Shown here one piece after another: positions 33,315-44,192 of a stretch of 64,000 nucleotides of DNA (position 1 is the stretch's first letter; each line of letters begins with the position of its first letter). Origin of the DNA: Diplosphaera chodatii (lineage: Eukaryota; Chlorophyta; Trebouxiophyceae; Prasiolales; Stichococcaceae); assembly GCA_032358165.1 (NCBI GenBank), contig JAALGY010000012.1, forward strand, positions 2,728,001 through 2,792,000, written 5' to 3'. The notes under the pieces were generated by a model, which was given only the letters and a program-made list of their open reading frames with translations, searched no databases and was not told where the DNA came from. The position numbers and the translations under genes are program-made.

Positions 33315-34714
33315 TCAAGCCACCCGAGCATCCTCAACCACCGGGAACTCAAAGGCCACCTGCTTGCCCGTAAGCTTCTGGTACACCGCACCAAATGTCT
33401 CCAGCTTGTACTCGGTGGTGTTGCGATCCTTGGGGTCCAGATACACCTGCATGTATGCGATCGACACTCGGGCAACACGTGTGCGATTGTTGTGTATCTC
33501 ACAAGTGTCAAGCTTGATGAGCCCAAGAGCATGCTGAGCCTGCAGTCCATCTTCGCATTTCCTCGGAAGTCATACGCACATTGCACAAACAGCAGCAACC
33601 CACCTTCAGGATCTTAGAGCCATCAAGCCTGTACCGCACCCGCTTGCCAACGACCTCTGCACATGGTGTGATGAAACATGCTCAGCCTCCTCAGAGCCTG
33701 AGTTGACACGCACTACACGTGTGGCCGTACAGACACTGCACTACGCTGCTCCACAGGAAACAAAGCAGTGCGGAACACGGCTCGCACCTGTGGGGTAGCA
33801 CAGGTCCAGCAGCGTCTCCTCGTGCACAGCAGTGAGCGTGCGGCTGCGGGGACGCGCGTTGGACTGCCCTGAGGTGGTGGGCGCCAGGATGCGGCGGTTG
33901 GCAATGATGACCACATCCTTGCCGCTGAACTTCTTCTCCAGCTCCCGCACCAGGCGCTGCTGGATCTTATGGAACGACTTCAGCAGCCGGTAGGGCACCT
34001 GCGCAGCGCAGCGCAGGCCAGGGACGTCATCCATCGCGCTATGCACTCCTCAGCTGAATTGCGTGCGGTGGTTAGGTTCGGCAGCCCCTGGCGAGATGCC
34101 AGGCACCCTTTGCGACGGGACGGCTGTGGCGGCTGCCATGTTGCGCGCCAGACAACAGCTTGTACAGTGCTGCTGCTGTCTGCAACATGGCTGAAGCTCA
34201 TGCCATGGTTTGGCCTGGATCGCGAGAGTGCCGCCATGACTGACCATGTGCCGCATTGTGTCTGCAGTCTGGGCTGCCCCGGGCGCATCTGATCCGGCTG
34301 CTTTACAGCGTCAACCCACGGTAAAGGCGTAATGGCTGCGGCTGCGGCTGCACCCGCGGCTTATAGCCCATGCTGAAGTCCTGCGAGCAACTCACGTGGA
34401 TGATGATGGCCTTCCGCCCGGACGACACATCCACCTCCTGCGCTGACGTGATGTAGAGGTCCCGCAAGTCGCTCTTCAGCTCTGCGTTGGTTGCCTCCAG
34501 GTCGAAGAGCGCCTATAGCAGCAACATTGCGCAGCGCCCTTCAGGCAAACCCAGCGAGCAAGCTTGGCGGCTACACATTGCACTCGCTTCACAACAATTG
34601 CATTGAGCAGCTGGCTGCGCTAGACGCAGCGGCATGCACCTGTGCCACGGACTCCTCGAACACATCAGGCTCTGCACCCTTTTCCTTCGCGATCTTTTTG
34701 CGGGCAGTAAACAT
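33315..34714 (-). CDS. RPS7: 40S ribosomal protein S7 (eS7)
   Basis: Small-subunit cytosolic ribosomal protein. Exon 1, 34640-34714, encodes exactly [20 protein letters not shown] plus ESVAQ. Exon 2, 34396-34512, has [20 protein letters not shown] and GRKAIIIH. Exon 3, 33788-33998, has [40 protein letters not shown] and SRTLTAVHE. Exon 4 (about 33651-33607) has [17 protein letters not shown]. Exon 5 (to 33315) has [36 protein letters not shown] and ends EDARVA, TGA. Phases agree at the four introns. Length is about 195 residues, as usual for the family. Divergent from the kinase gene that starts at 35422. Confidence 0.97.
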
Positions 34715-35421
34715 GGTGGCCCGCACCCTGCAGACAACGACTGCACACCACATCACCACCACACCGAGCTGCATGACTATCCTGGTCACAATGTGAGAGG
34801 ACGAACACAACGCCTCATGCCATGTGCATGCAGTGGGGCTGCACAGCTGCGGCCAGGGGCATGCCAGCGCACGTCCAGAGGCGGTCGCGGTATCGCCTGC
34901 GGGGCCCGGCCTTGAATGCCGCCACACACCGCGCGGCCAAAGAGGCTCGGCCTGTGCCTCGCCGCCTGCTTTGCTTGGCAGCGCTAAACCCTGCTCTTGT
35001 CCAACCCTGCAGCGGTGACTAAGTGTTGTCCATGGCTCCATGCTTGCAACATGCACATCGCACAAATCCCACGTTCACTGCCGTGAGCTGTCAGCAGATG
35101 TCGGCACAGACTCACTCATCGATCACATAGTGCCATCAGTGCGCACTCCTCTGGTATGCCGGCTTCGCATGCCATTGCTGACGTCCACTTGTGAGTGTAT
35201 CGGAAAGCTCACGGACAGATTGATCTTGGTGGTGCTCAGCTTGCGTCATATGCACATTGCACAGGCCTTGTGAGTAGTGTTGAATGTCGCATGATATTCA
35301 CTGTGTTGTGCTGACCCTACCTGCGCACGCACCAGCAGAGGCGCTCAGCAAGCATGCGTTCCTGAACAAAGTGGGCACGACAGAGACACTGTAGTCCTAC
35401 GCAGCTGCACGCTGTTACACC
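34715..35421. promoter_or_regulatory. Shared upstream region of divergent RPS7 and kinase genes
   Basis: 707 bp between the start codons of RPS7 (minus) and the CaMK-like kinase (plus), so it must hold both promoters and both 5' UTRs. No individual element could be assigned with confidence. Confidence 0.5.
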
Positions 35422-37584
35422 ATGGGCAACTGTTGCAGCAGCGGCGGCAGTTCCAGCGTCCGTGCCGGTGGCAAGTATGAGCGGCAGCGCACGCAGAGCG
35501 GCGCTGGCGAAGCCCGCAAAGCGCCGTCTTTCACCCTGAATCGCCAGGAAGGCACGCCGTCCAGGTAGGGGCAATGACTGGCGTTGGACTCTTCGCACCA
35601 TAAGCAGCAGTCGTGAAGCGGCAAAGTGATGACAACATGAACATGGCATACACTGTGTCATTGCCGTGCAGCAAGCTGCGCACAGACGTCAATGTTCGCG
35701 ACGTGTACAAACTGGGCAAGACACTGGGAACCGGCGGTGAGGCTGTGGAATACTGCAGGTATATGTAGGATGCTACGCATGCATGTGCCGACTGCCGCTG
35801 CAGTGAAGCAAACAGCGACTTGCACGTTCTGCGCAGGGTTTTCGGTGGTCAAGCTGGCAGAGGAGAAGGCCACAGGCGACGTGTATGCATGCAAGATCAT
35901 GGCGCTGCCGCCGCTGGGCTCTCGCACTGCTGATGGCGAGAGCACACGGGAGGACATATTCAAGGAGATCGAAATCTTGGTCGGCCTGAATGACATCAAC
36001 GTGGTGTACCTGAAGGAATACTTCCAGGAGAATGAGAAGGTGATGGTATGTTGCAGACGTCCAATATCACACTTCTGCATGCACGTGGCAGTGGACACTT
36101 GGTAGGCTGCCAGTCGTTGGTGTGAAGTGAGACACATCCACTCGATGTTTCGCAGGTGTACCTGATGATGGAGCTGCTCACGGGTGGTGAGCTACTTGAC
36201 GCAGTGCTGGAGAAGGGGTCATACTCAGAGGCAGACGCGCGCTTGTGCTTCATCCAGCTGCTGCATGGCATGGCATACCTCCACTCGCAGTGCGTCCCTT
36301 GCATTCCCTCTGCAGCGGCACCGAGAAGCAGCCCAGCATGTGCATTAACTAGTGCTCTGACTGACCATTTGATGTGCTGCCTTGCAGGGGTGTGGCACAC
36401 AGGGATCTGAAGCTTGAAAACCTTCTGCTTGCTAGCCCTGATGACATCACAGACATCAAGGTGCACGCAGCATACACTTGCGATCCTGCTGTCACCTCAG
36501 ACTTTCACCGTATCAACATGCTGGTGCACCAGTGGTGACAGTTTGCACCTCATTCTGGGCAGGTTGCTGATTTCGGTCTTGCGGAGAAGACTGCACCTGG
36601 AGGCACAATGACCACAGTATGCGGCACGCCTCAGTACGTGGCACCCGAGGTCATCCAGGTCAGCTGCTCACCCCCTGGTGTCTGCAGCAATCAGCACGGA
36701 GATAAGTGGGGACAGTGTGCACCAAGAGCTGCATGTTGCATCGTATACTTGACACCTTGCTGCGCTGAAGTGTGCGACTGAACCTTGCTGCAGCAAGGGC
36801 CGGGCGTCAAATACACACACATTGCAGACATGTGGTCGTGCGGCGTCATCCTGTTCGTGCTGCTGGGCGGCTATCCGCCATTCTACGACGAGCACGAGCC
36901 CACACTGTTTAACCTCATTCGCAAGGGCCAGCTGAAGTTTGACGATCCAGTCTGGAGCGCCATCTCCAACAGGTCTGCATGAGAAACAAGCGCCTGTGAG
37001 GGCAGCAATGCTCTCACTCCAATGACTGTCCAAACTGGCTCGCAAGCGGCTACGGTCTTGACTTGCACTGTCGATCAGACTCTGGCAGTGCGCTTATATT
37101 GCAGTGCGAAGGACCTCATATCAAAGCTCCTGGTGACTGACCCCGGGAGGCGATTGACAGCTGCGGCAGCGCTTGCGCACCCCTGGATCAAGGAACCCTT
37201 GCGCTCAGACGCCTCGCTGCATCGCACGCGCGAGAACCTCCGGCGCACCATGAACATGCGCAAGTTCAAGGTGCTGGACGACACTGGGTTGCAACGAATA
37301 TGGTGCTGGTCGTAGTCGGCTTTAATGTAGCCTCAGTGCTGGTGCAGGGGTGTATTGAGCATGTGTTGCCTGCCCCAGAGTGTTCTATGTGTACGGCACA
37401 GCTAGGGTGCCAACTCTTGCGTGTTGTGCAGGGTGCTGTGCACACTGTGATTGCGCAGAACCGGCTGATGACAGTGCAACGAGAAGTCAGCGAGGGCAAG
37501 CTACAGCCGCGTTCACTGATACCAGAGAATGGGGAGGGCATGAGGTACGTCAGCCCGTTGTACAGGCAGGATGACCTGTCCTGA
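35422..37584 (+). CDS. CaMK-like Ser/Thr protein kinase with myristoylation signal
   Basis: Starts MGNCCSSGGSSS: Gly2 for N-myristoylation and Cys4/Cys5 for palmitoylation, so membrane attachment is likely. Exons: 35422-35564, 35672-35736, 35837-36045, 36155-36289, 36388-36460, 36563-36658, 36794-36972, 37105-37270 and 37432-37584. Kinase motifs: LGTGGFSVVK (Gly loop), ACKI (Lys), GVAHRDLKLENLLLA (catalytic loop), VADFGLAEKT (DFG), GTPQYVAPEVI (activation segment), ADMWSCGVILFVLLGGYPPF (subdomain IX, CaMK/CDPK type), PWI (end). Behind the kinase, RKFKGAVHTVIAQNRL resembles the CaMKI autoinhibitory/calmodulin-binding helix. No EF-hands follow, so it is not a CDPK. A roughly 23-residue insert after ACKIMALPP (LGSRTADGESTRED) lies in the beta3-alphaC region. 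Stop at 37582-37584. Confidence 0.92.
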
Positions 37585-37965
37585 CATTGCCAGACGTGGC
37601 AGATACTCATGCAGGGGTTCCAACATCCGCAGGTATGCCACAGCAGCAGCAGCTCGGCATCTAGGCGAGCAACCAGCAGCACAGCCTGGATAGCAGGGGC
37701 TGCAATTCGGGGTGCTACCTGTGAATTCAGTTGGTGTACTTGTGCGAAGTGGGATCAGTATGTAGGTGGAAGGTTGTACACATAAACGGTTGGCATTGGC
37801 ACAGGAGGTGTGGTCTTCATCCAGACTTTAGAAACGCAAGAGCATGTTGCCACCTTGCAGAGTATGTGACGAGCTGTCTTCGCTTACAACATGGCGTGCA
37901 CACTGCTTGCAACCCAGCAACAACACACGCAGGACGTCCATCCATGCTGTGCCATGCTGCCCGCA
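37585..37965. other. Convergent 3' flanks of kinase and RPL7
   Basis: About 380 bp holding two 3' UTRs. No gene or structured element recognised. Confidence 0.5.
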
Positions 37966-39888
37966 TCAGTTCATGACGCGGATGAGGTTGTTGATGTACA
38001 CCTGCGTCAGAAGACGTCACACTTTTTGCATCATGTTGCATCATATGGTAGCAACAGTCACAAACGTTTGAAGATCACCATGTCAACACGGCACATACCT
38101 CCCGGTTGCCTGCCTGGCCGCCCTCGATGAAGTGCAGCCGCTTCTTATCGATGCCACCCTGTGTTGACGGACATGCTCGATCGGTACTGTACTGCAGATA
38201 CTATGAATGGACATGCTGATGCAGGATGACGACCAGGTATATTGGAGCCTGCTGAAAGCAGGCTTGCCTTCGGAGCTGAGAGCTTGAAAGGCCACAGGAA
38301 GTTGGTGACTGCCTTGAAGTTGGGGCCCACTGTGAAGATCTCGTGCACCAGGTCCTCAATGCAGATGATGTTGTGCTTGCCCAGCGCCTGCGGCAGATGT
38401 ACGTCCGGTGTGTGTCAGCACACATACGCAGCCGTGAGGTCTCGGGGGTCATCGCCAGGAGGCACGCCAGACACAGAAATGCACTGACACACGAACTCCA
38501 GCGCAAGGCAAGGTTATTGGGCATAGGCCCGCCCCCGCTCATCTCGCTGCAGTCCGGCATGGCATGGCTTGCATGCCATGTTGCACAGGCTGCTGCACCT
38601 CTTGCAGCCGGAAGAAAGCACTGGCACACGAGAGCCAACCCACCTGCTCGATGATCTGGTTGTCGGTGAGCGGGATGCGGTTCTTGCTGACCTTGCCGTA
38701 GCCCCGCTTGTACACCAGTTCCCGGACCGTCTTCAGGTTGGGGTAGCCCCATGTGATGTATGGCTCCACCCGCTGCAGCATGTTCATGGTCGCCTTGTTG
38801 ACCTGCAGGGGCAGAAAGCCAGGCACTGAATTAGCAGGCTTTGCTGTGGCAAGGACACCGGTAGCACATTTGCAAAGTCGTTGACACGCTGGAACAGTGG
38901 ACGTCAACACTGCACACCTTCACGAACACGCCGTTGTGGATCTGGCGCAGGCGCAGCAGCTGCAGGATCTTGCGCGACTGCACGAAGCAGCAATGCCAGT
39001 CATGCACAACTCAGACCCCCTTATTGTATGCCACCGGGCTGACAAGCAAGCTGAACAGCACGAGACTGTGCAGGTATGCAGTCCCTGCACCTTTGGCGCC
39101 ATGTCGTTGATGCCGCGAATCCGGATCACAAACACCAGGCTGGCCTCATCCTCCACATAGAAGCCGCGGTTCCGCTTGGCCTCCCGCCGTAGCCGGATCT
39201 TGTCCGACTCCTGCAGATTGTAGATCAGTGCGTTTGTAGCAAGTAGTCCAGTGGCTCAGGCATTGTAAGCGGAGAGGGCGACCCTGTGTGGCATATACAG
39301 CAGCCTTCACAGACATGTGTCAGCTGGTGCAGGCTTGGAGTACAACATTGTTGCACAGACATGACTATTTTGAGCTGCTTTCTAAAAAGCTATACTGCAC
39401 ACATGCCGCAACAGGTTCGACAAGCGTGCAGGTATCTCGAGCTTGCTGTCTACAGCGCACATGCAGCTGAGCTCAGTGACACGCCATTGCTTCGCTGTAG
39501 CGGCGGCGCAGGGCCTCTGCGGTGTACTGCATTGGGTGACCAGGCGATGCCCCAACGGCAGGATTGGGTGTCACGACAGCGCCTATGTTCGACTCACCTG
39601 TGCGCGGTACTCCTTCGCATACGCCTCTGCCCGCTTGAAGACCTCCCTCCGAGAGGACTTCGCCTTCAGCTGCTTCTGTGCTGCGGCATCAGCCCGCTTG
39701 GCAGCCCAGTCCTCCGCCCTGCAGTTGCAGTATACAATGAGAACTGCACAGCACCTTTGCCGAGTTCCGTGGCATTGCAGCTGAGTGGGCAATGTGCAGG
39801 CTTAGCATCCATCACAAGCGTCGAAAGATGTTAGGCACCTCCGGCGCTTCTTGAGCACGCTCTCAGGCACGCCTGCGGTCGGCGCCAT
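37966..39888 (-). CDS. RPL7: 60S ribosomal protein L7 (uL30)
   Basis: Cytosolic large-subunit protein. ATG at 39888 gives [16 protein letters not shown]; exon 2 (about 39718-39599) [16 protein letters not shown] and [16 protein letters not shown]; exon 3 (about 39214-39096) [20 protein letters not shown] and [14 protein letters not shown]; exon 4 [17 protein letters not shown]; exon 5 (about 38802-38644) [20 protein letters not shown] and [20 protein letters not shown]; exon 6 (about 38391-38267) [20 protein letters not shown] and [10 protein letters not shown]; exon 7 [12 protein letters not shown]; exon 8 INNLIRVMN with TGA at 37966-37968. Typical length and all family landmarks are present. 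Confidence 0.97.
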
Positions 39889-40454
39889 ACTGACCCGCCG
39901 CGCTGCCGATTTGGAAAGGGCCAAGCAGCGGGCCATGCAGCAACCAAGCCGCCTGGCTCAGGGTTCTACAGTTGCGGGGACTGCCCGCTCACATCGCATG
40001 CGATTCCAGCATGGCTGCAAATTGTTGGGCAAACCGGGGTGTGATGGCCGCCGTCTCTTGACAGCATTACTTAAGCCTGATCGCAGCTCACAACCATCAT
40101 ATCACGCTTCTCAAGCTCATAAGCAGGGCTGCTGCGCGGTCGCAGGGCAGGTTTGAGTGGCTATGCAGTAGCGGTGATTCAGTCGGGACCGAGACTGCAG
40201 CTGCGGTTGAGGCGTCGCGGCGCTCACACGTGTAGCTGCGCTGGTCCTGCAGCATGTTCTGCGCAAGTGCGACCTTGCCACTACATGTTAAACCGATGCA
40301 GACATCACCAGTTGCCAACCTCTTCCCTGCACAAGAAAGGGCTGCAGGCCAAGCCCCGCCTGTACAGCAAAATGTCCTTGCAAGGGAGTGTATAGTGCAA
40401 GCGCTGAGGGACCGAGGAAAAGTCATCAGGACTCAAGCTGATGGCGCTGCGCTC
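39889..40454. promoter_or_regulatory. Shared upstream region of divergent RPL7 and PRP19
   Basis: 566 bp between the start codons of RPL7 (minus) and PRP19 (plus). Must carry both promoters and 5' UTRs. No specific motif assigned. Confidence 0.5.
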
Positions 40455-43400
40455 ATGTGCGCAGTTTCGGGCAATGTCCCTGAGGAGCCCGTTTGCACCG
40501 CTGACGGGTACGTGTTTGAGAAGCGGTTGATCGAGAAGCATCTGGAGGTAAGTGTCCTGCACCAAGCGGGATGCTGCAGGACGACCGGCAGGTCATGAGT
40601 GATTAGGTGGTCACCACATCATCGACACCCCGGTATTTCTGCAGCTGACCACAGTGTGTAGTTTCTGACCGCACTGAGGAGCACACGTGCAGGAGACGGG
40701 TAGGCATCCCAGATCAGGCGAGGAGTTGAAGAAGGACGATCTCATATACCTCAAGTCTGACAAGGTGGGACCTGCACGCCATGCATGTCGACCAGCACCA
40801 TGTCACTGTCGCTCGTTGAAGTGAACAGTACATGTCGAACCACAGAGAATGCGTATATGATAGAGCATGTTCTTGCGCAACTGCAGACGGTCAAGCCGAG
40901 GCCCTCGCCAGTCACTAGCATTCCTGGCCTGTTGGGCCTGTTCCACAATGTACGTCGTACTGTTGTCGATTGTCGGTCAGAGACCTGCTGCATTTGCGTC
41001 TCGTTGCTGAGATGGCGCATGTTTGTAGTGTGCCTCGTATATTCTAGATCAGCAGGCAATTCCTGACAATGAGGCCAAGCGGAGGTAGCAGGCCTGGACT
41101 CACGGTCTGTTCGCCATAACTGCAGGAGTGGGATGCGCTCATGCTGGAGACACACTCCCTGCAGCAATCGCTCAATGGTGCACGGCAGGAGCTTGCGCAT
41201 GCGCTGTATCAGCATGATGCCGCCTGCCGCGTCATTGCGAGGCTGCTGAAGGTGCAAGCCCCCTGCAGTCCCACTCCCTCTGCTGCTGCTGTGAAGAGGC
41301 GCACAACACCCGAAGCGGCTCCAGCCAGCTGGCTCAAGGTCAGCACAGGAGGGCTGCGCCTGTCTCGCTGTGCAGGAGCGAGATGAGGCACGCTCGGCGG
41401 TGGAGGCCGCTCAGGCAGCTGGTCCCGTGGCCAACGGCAAGCGTGCAGCAGATGACGAGGACATTGCGCAGCCCGCCAAGAAGGTGCGCAGCGCTCTGCA
41501 CTCGACTCATCACATCCGCACGCTGCACACCGTGGCTGCACACGCACGGCGAAGTTTGTGTCCTCGTGCTGATATATTGGACTCCTTTTGCAGGCGAAGG
41601 CGGGCATTACAGACGACATTGTAAAGGCAATGGCGGACTGCAGCATGAAGCTGTCCAAGGGCCGCAAGCAGCGTGTGCCGCCGCCGGAGCTTGCCTCGGC
41701 TGAGGAGCTGGCCACGTACCAGCTGCTGGGGAGCCAGCCGCTGCACAAGACTGGCAAGGTGCATGGCCATGTCATTCTGCATCGTCATGTACTCCGTGGA
41801 CCCTCAAAACGATTGTTTGCACCTGAATACCCTCAGGCATCACCACGAGCACATTGCCCACACTACAGGGTGGCATCAAAGCGATCGACACCAGCCCTGC
41901 CAGCAGCTCGGTGGTCGCCACTGCTGGCGGCGATGGCACGGTGGCGGTGTATGACTCTGCAGCTGGACGGCTGCTGTCTGAACTGCGGGGGCACACAAAG
42001 AAGGTCAATGGTGGGTTGTTTTCCCTGGTGTGCCTTGCAAATGCGTGCCATCAGCATGCCAGGGCCGCCTTCCACCAGGGCACCCCGCATCGCTCGCTGC
42101 TGCAGCCAAGTGTCTGCTTGATCAGTCAACAGGAAGACTCAGCAGGGGTGGTGACTTGTGCAGATGTGAGGTTCTTCGGCAGTCAGGACGTGCTGGTCAG
42201 CGCCAGCAGTGACAACACCTCCCGCATCTGGCGGGCCACCGGTGACGACGGCGCCATGGCCGCTGCCGCCGTGCTGAAGACGCACAGCGCAGAGGCACGC
42301 ACACTGGGCCCAGTGCTGTGCACCATTCTGCTGCTCTTGCCCGGTTGACAGCCGCCCTGCCAAGTCGAGTCTGTCTGCGGCGTGCTGACCTCTGTGCTAT
42401 CGAGGACACGTGAGCTGAGAGAGTGGCACAACATCGTGCAGGTCACGGCAGTGACGGCGCACCCCACGTACCAGTATTTTGTCACGGCTTCCATGGACAA
42501 GACATGGGCGTTCTATGATGCCGAGACTGCCAGCTGCCTGGTGCAGGTGATGAGCACCTGGGAAGTGTGCAGTGAACGTGGATCCAGATACAGATACGGA
42601 CACGGATACGAATTTCAAAGATTGTGTGCTGCACCCTGACAGCTGTGCTGTGCTGTGTCGTGCTTGATCTGCTGACCTGCATCCCGTGGACATGAACAGG
42701 TTTCGGACCCAGAAATGGATTGCGGGATCACAACAGCGGCGTTCCATCCCGACGGCGTCATTCTGGGCACCGGCTGCCAGGACACCATGGTTCGTGTGTG
42801 GGAGGTCCGCCAGCAGAAGGTAAGCGTGAGCGTTGACAGCTGGGTGCATGGGATGCAAATGGTTCGCACGCCATGCAAGCTGCTGTCAGGTCCGATGCAT
42901 TACAGCCGCAGAAGATGTACTTGCTTCTAGACACAACTTGCCTGTTGCCCCTACTGCAGAGCGTGGCCAAGTTTGCTGGGCATGCCGGTCCCATTACGTC
43001 GATGTCCTTCTCGGAGAACGGGTGATTCTAACATCTACTTCGTGTCATGTGACCTCACATCCTGATCCCTGTGTCATGTGTTTCACATTTTGACGTGCTG
43101 AGAGGTCCCATGTGCTTCACAGAGATGTGCGCTGCACTGCAGATACTTCCTGGCGACATCTGCTTCAGATGGCGTGAAGCTGTGGGATCTTCGGAAGCTG
43201 AAGAACTTCAGGACGTTGACTCCATATGAGGGCGGGGCGCCCTGCACCTCTGTTGACTTCGACCACAGCGGTGGGTACCTGGCGGATGCTTGTCGAATGT
43301 ATCTGGCGGCTGGTGCAGAAATGTTGCCATCTTTCTGCCATCCAACGGCTGCTTGTGACACTTGGGGCCCTGCTCAGAGCCGGGGCCCTGGGCTGTCGTC

Positions 43401-43753
43401 CATCAGCTGACCCGATGTGGCACTTCCCCCCGCAGGGCTGTACCTGGCGGTCGGCGGCGCAGATGCTCGGATCTATGGTGTCAAGCAGGACTGGAGTGTG
43501 CTGCAGACCTTCCCTGATCTGCCCCAGCAGGTGCGCAGTCCCACCCTCTGAGGGACTACAACTGGCGTTGCAAAGCAACCGACAGAGGGCTGACACTGTC
43601 TGTCCATGTGCAGAAATAGAGTGTCATTATAGTTGGTCGTGTGCGCTGCAGGGTGCATTTGCTGTGAAATTCGGCACCCACGCAAGGGCGCTGTATGTTG
43701 GATCTGGAGATCACAATCTGAGGTCGTATGGCACTCCCGCAGCGGCAAGCTGA
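40455..43753 (+). CDS. PRP19: Pre-mRNA-processing factor 19 (U-box/WD40 E3 ligase)
   Basis: Core of the Prp19/NineTeen complex in spliceosome activation; ubiquitin ligase. ATG at 40455 gives [20 protein letters not shown] then [11 protein letters not shown], the N-terminal U-box. Next exons: [20 protein letters not shown] (about 40691-40764), [20 protein letters not shown] (about 40889-40950), [20 protein letters not shown] and [20 protein letters not shown] (about 41128-41252), the coiled coil, then [10 protein letters not shown] (41374). WD40 repeats: [20 protein letters not shown] (41872), [15 protein letters not shown] (42191), [20 protein letters not shown] (42440), [20 protein letters not shown] (42723), [20 protein letters not shown] (42959), [20 protein letters not shown] (43142), [18 protein letters not shown] (43443), and a last exon [20 protein letters not shown] with TGA at 43751-43753. 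Nuclear. Confidence 0.95.
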
Positions 43754-44192
43754 CCGTGCAGGCTTGAATGCTTCGTAAAGGAGCAGATCACATGTCTGGA
43801 CATGAAGTTGACTATAGGTGCTCTGCTCACATAGCAGCCTGCCTGTCCATCTTACATGGTTTGCACAGAGGCATTGCCCGTGCTGCACGAGAAGTGTGGC
43901 GTGGTGTCGGTTACAGCACACGCACGGGGAGCTAACCATGTGATCCCGCCACATCAGTCTTTTAACATCCTCTGTCCGCTCGAGACAAGCAGCAACATTG
44001 ACAAGGCCTGCGTGCACAAATGTTTCAACAGCAGTCAGTCACCAAGACTGCCTCTCAGGCGCACGAGCTTCTGTCATATTTTGTGTGTAGCAGATCTTCA
44101 CATGCACATACAGTCAGCATGCGGCGCACCTGCGGAGTGTGCCGTAATCAAAGGCTGGACACTGCCGGCAGGTTCAAGGCTGGATACGTTCC
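43754..44192. other. Convergent 3' flanks of PRP19 and the GT49 gene
   Basis: About 440 bp with two 3' UTRs; no coding block recognised. Confidence 0.5.

Noticed and set aside
42575..42612. GATACG/GATACA hexamer repeats
   Set aside because: Short degenerate microsatellite in a PRP19 intron.
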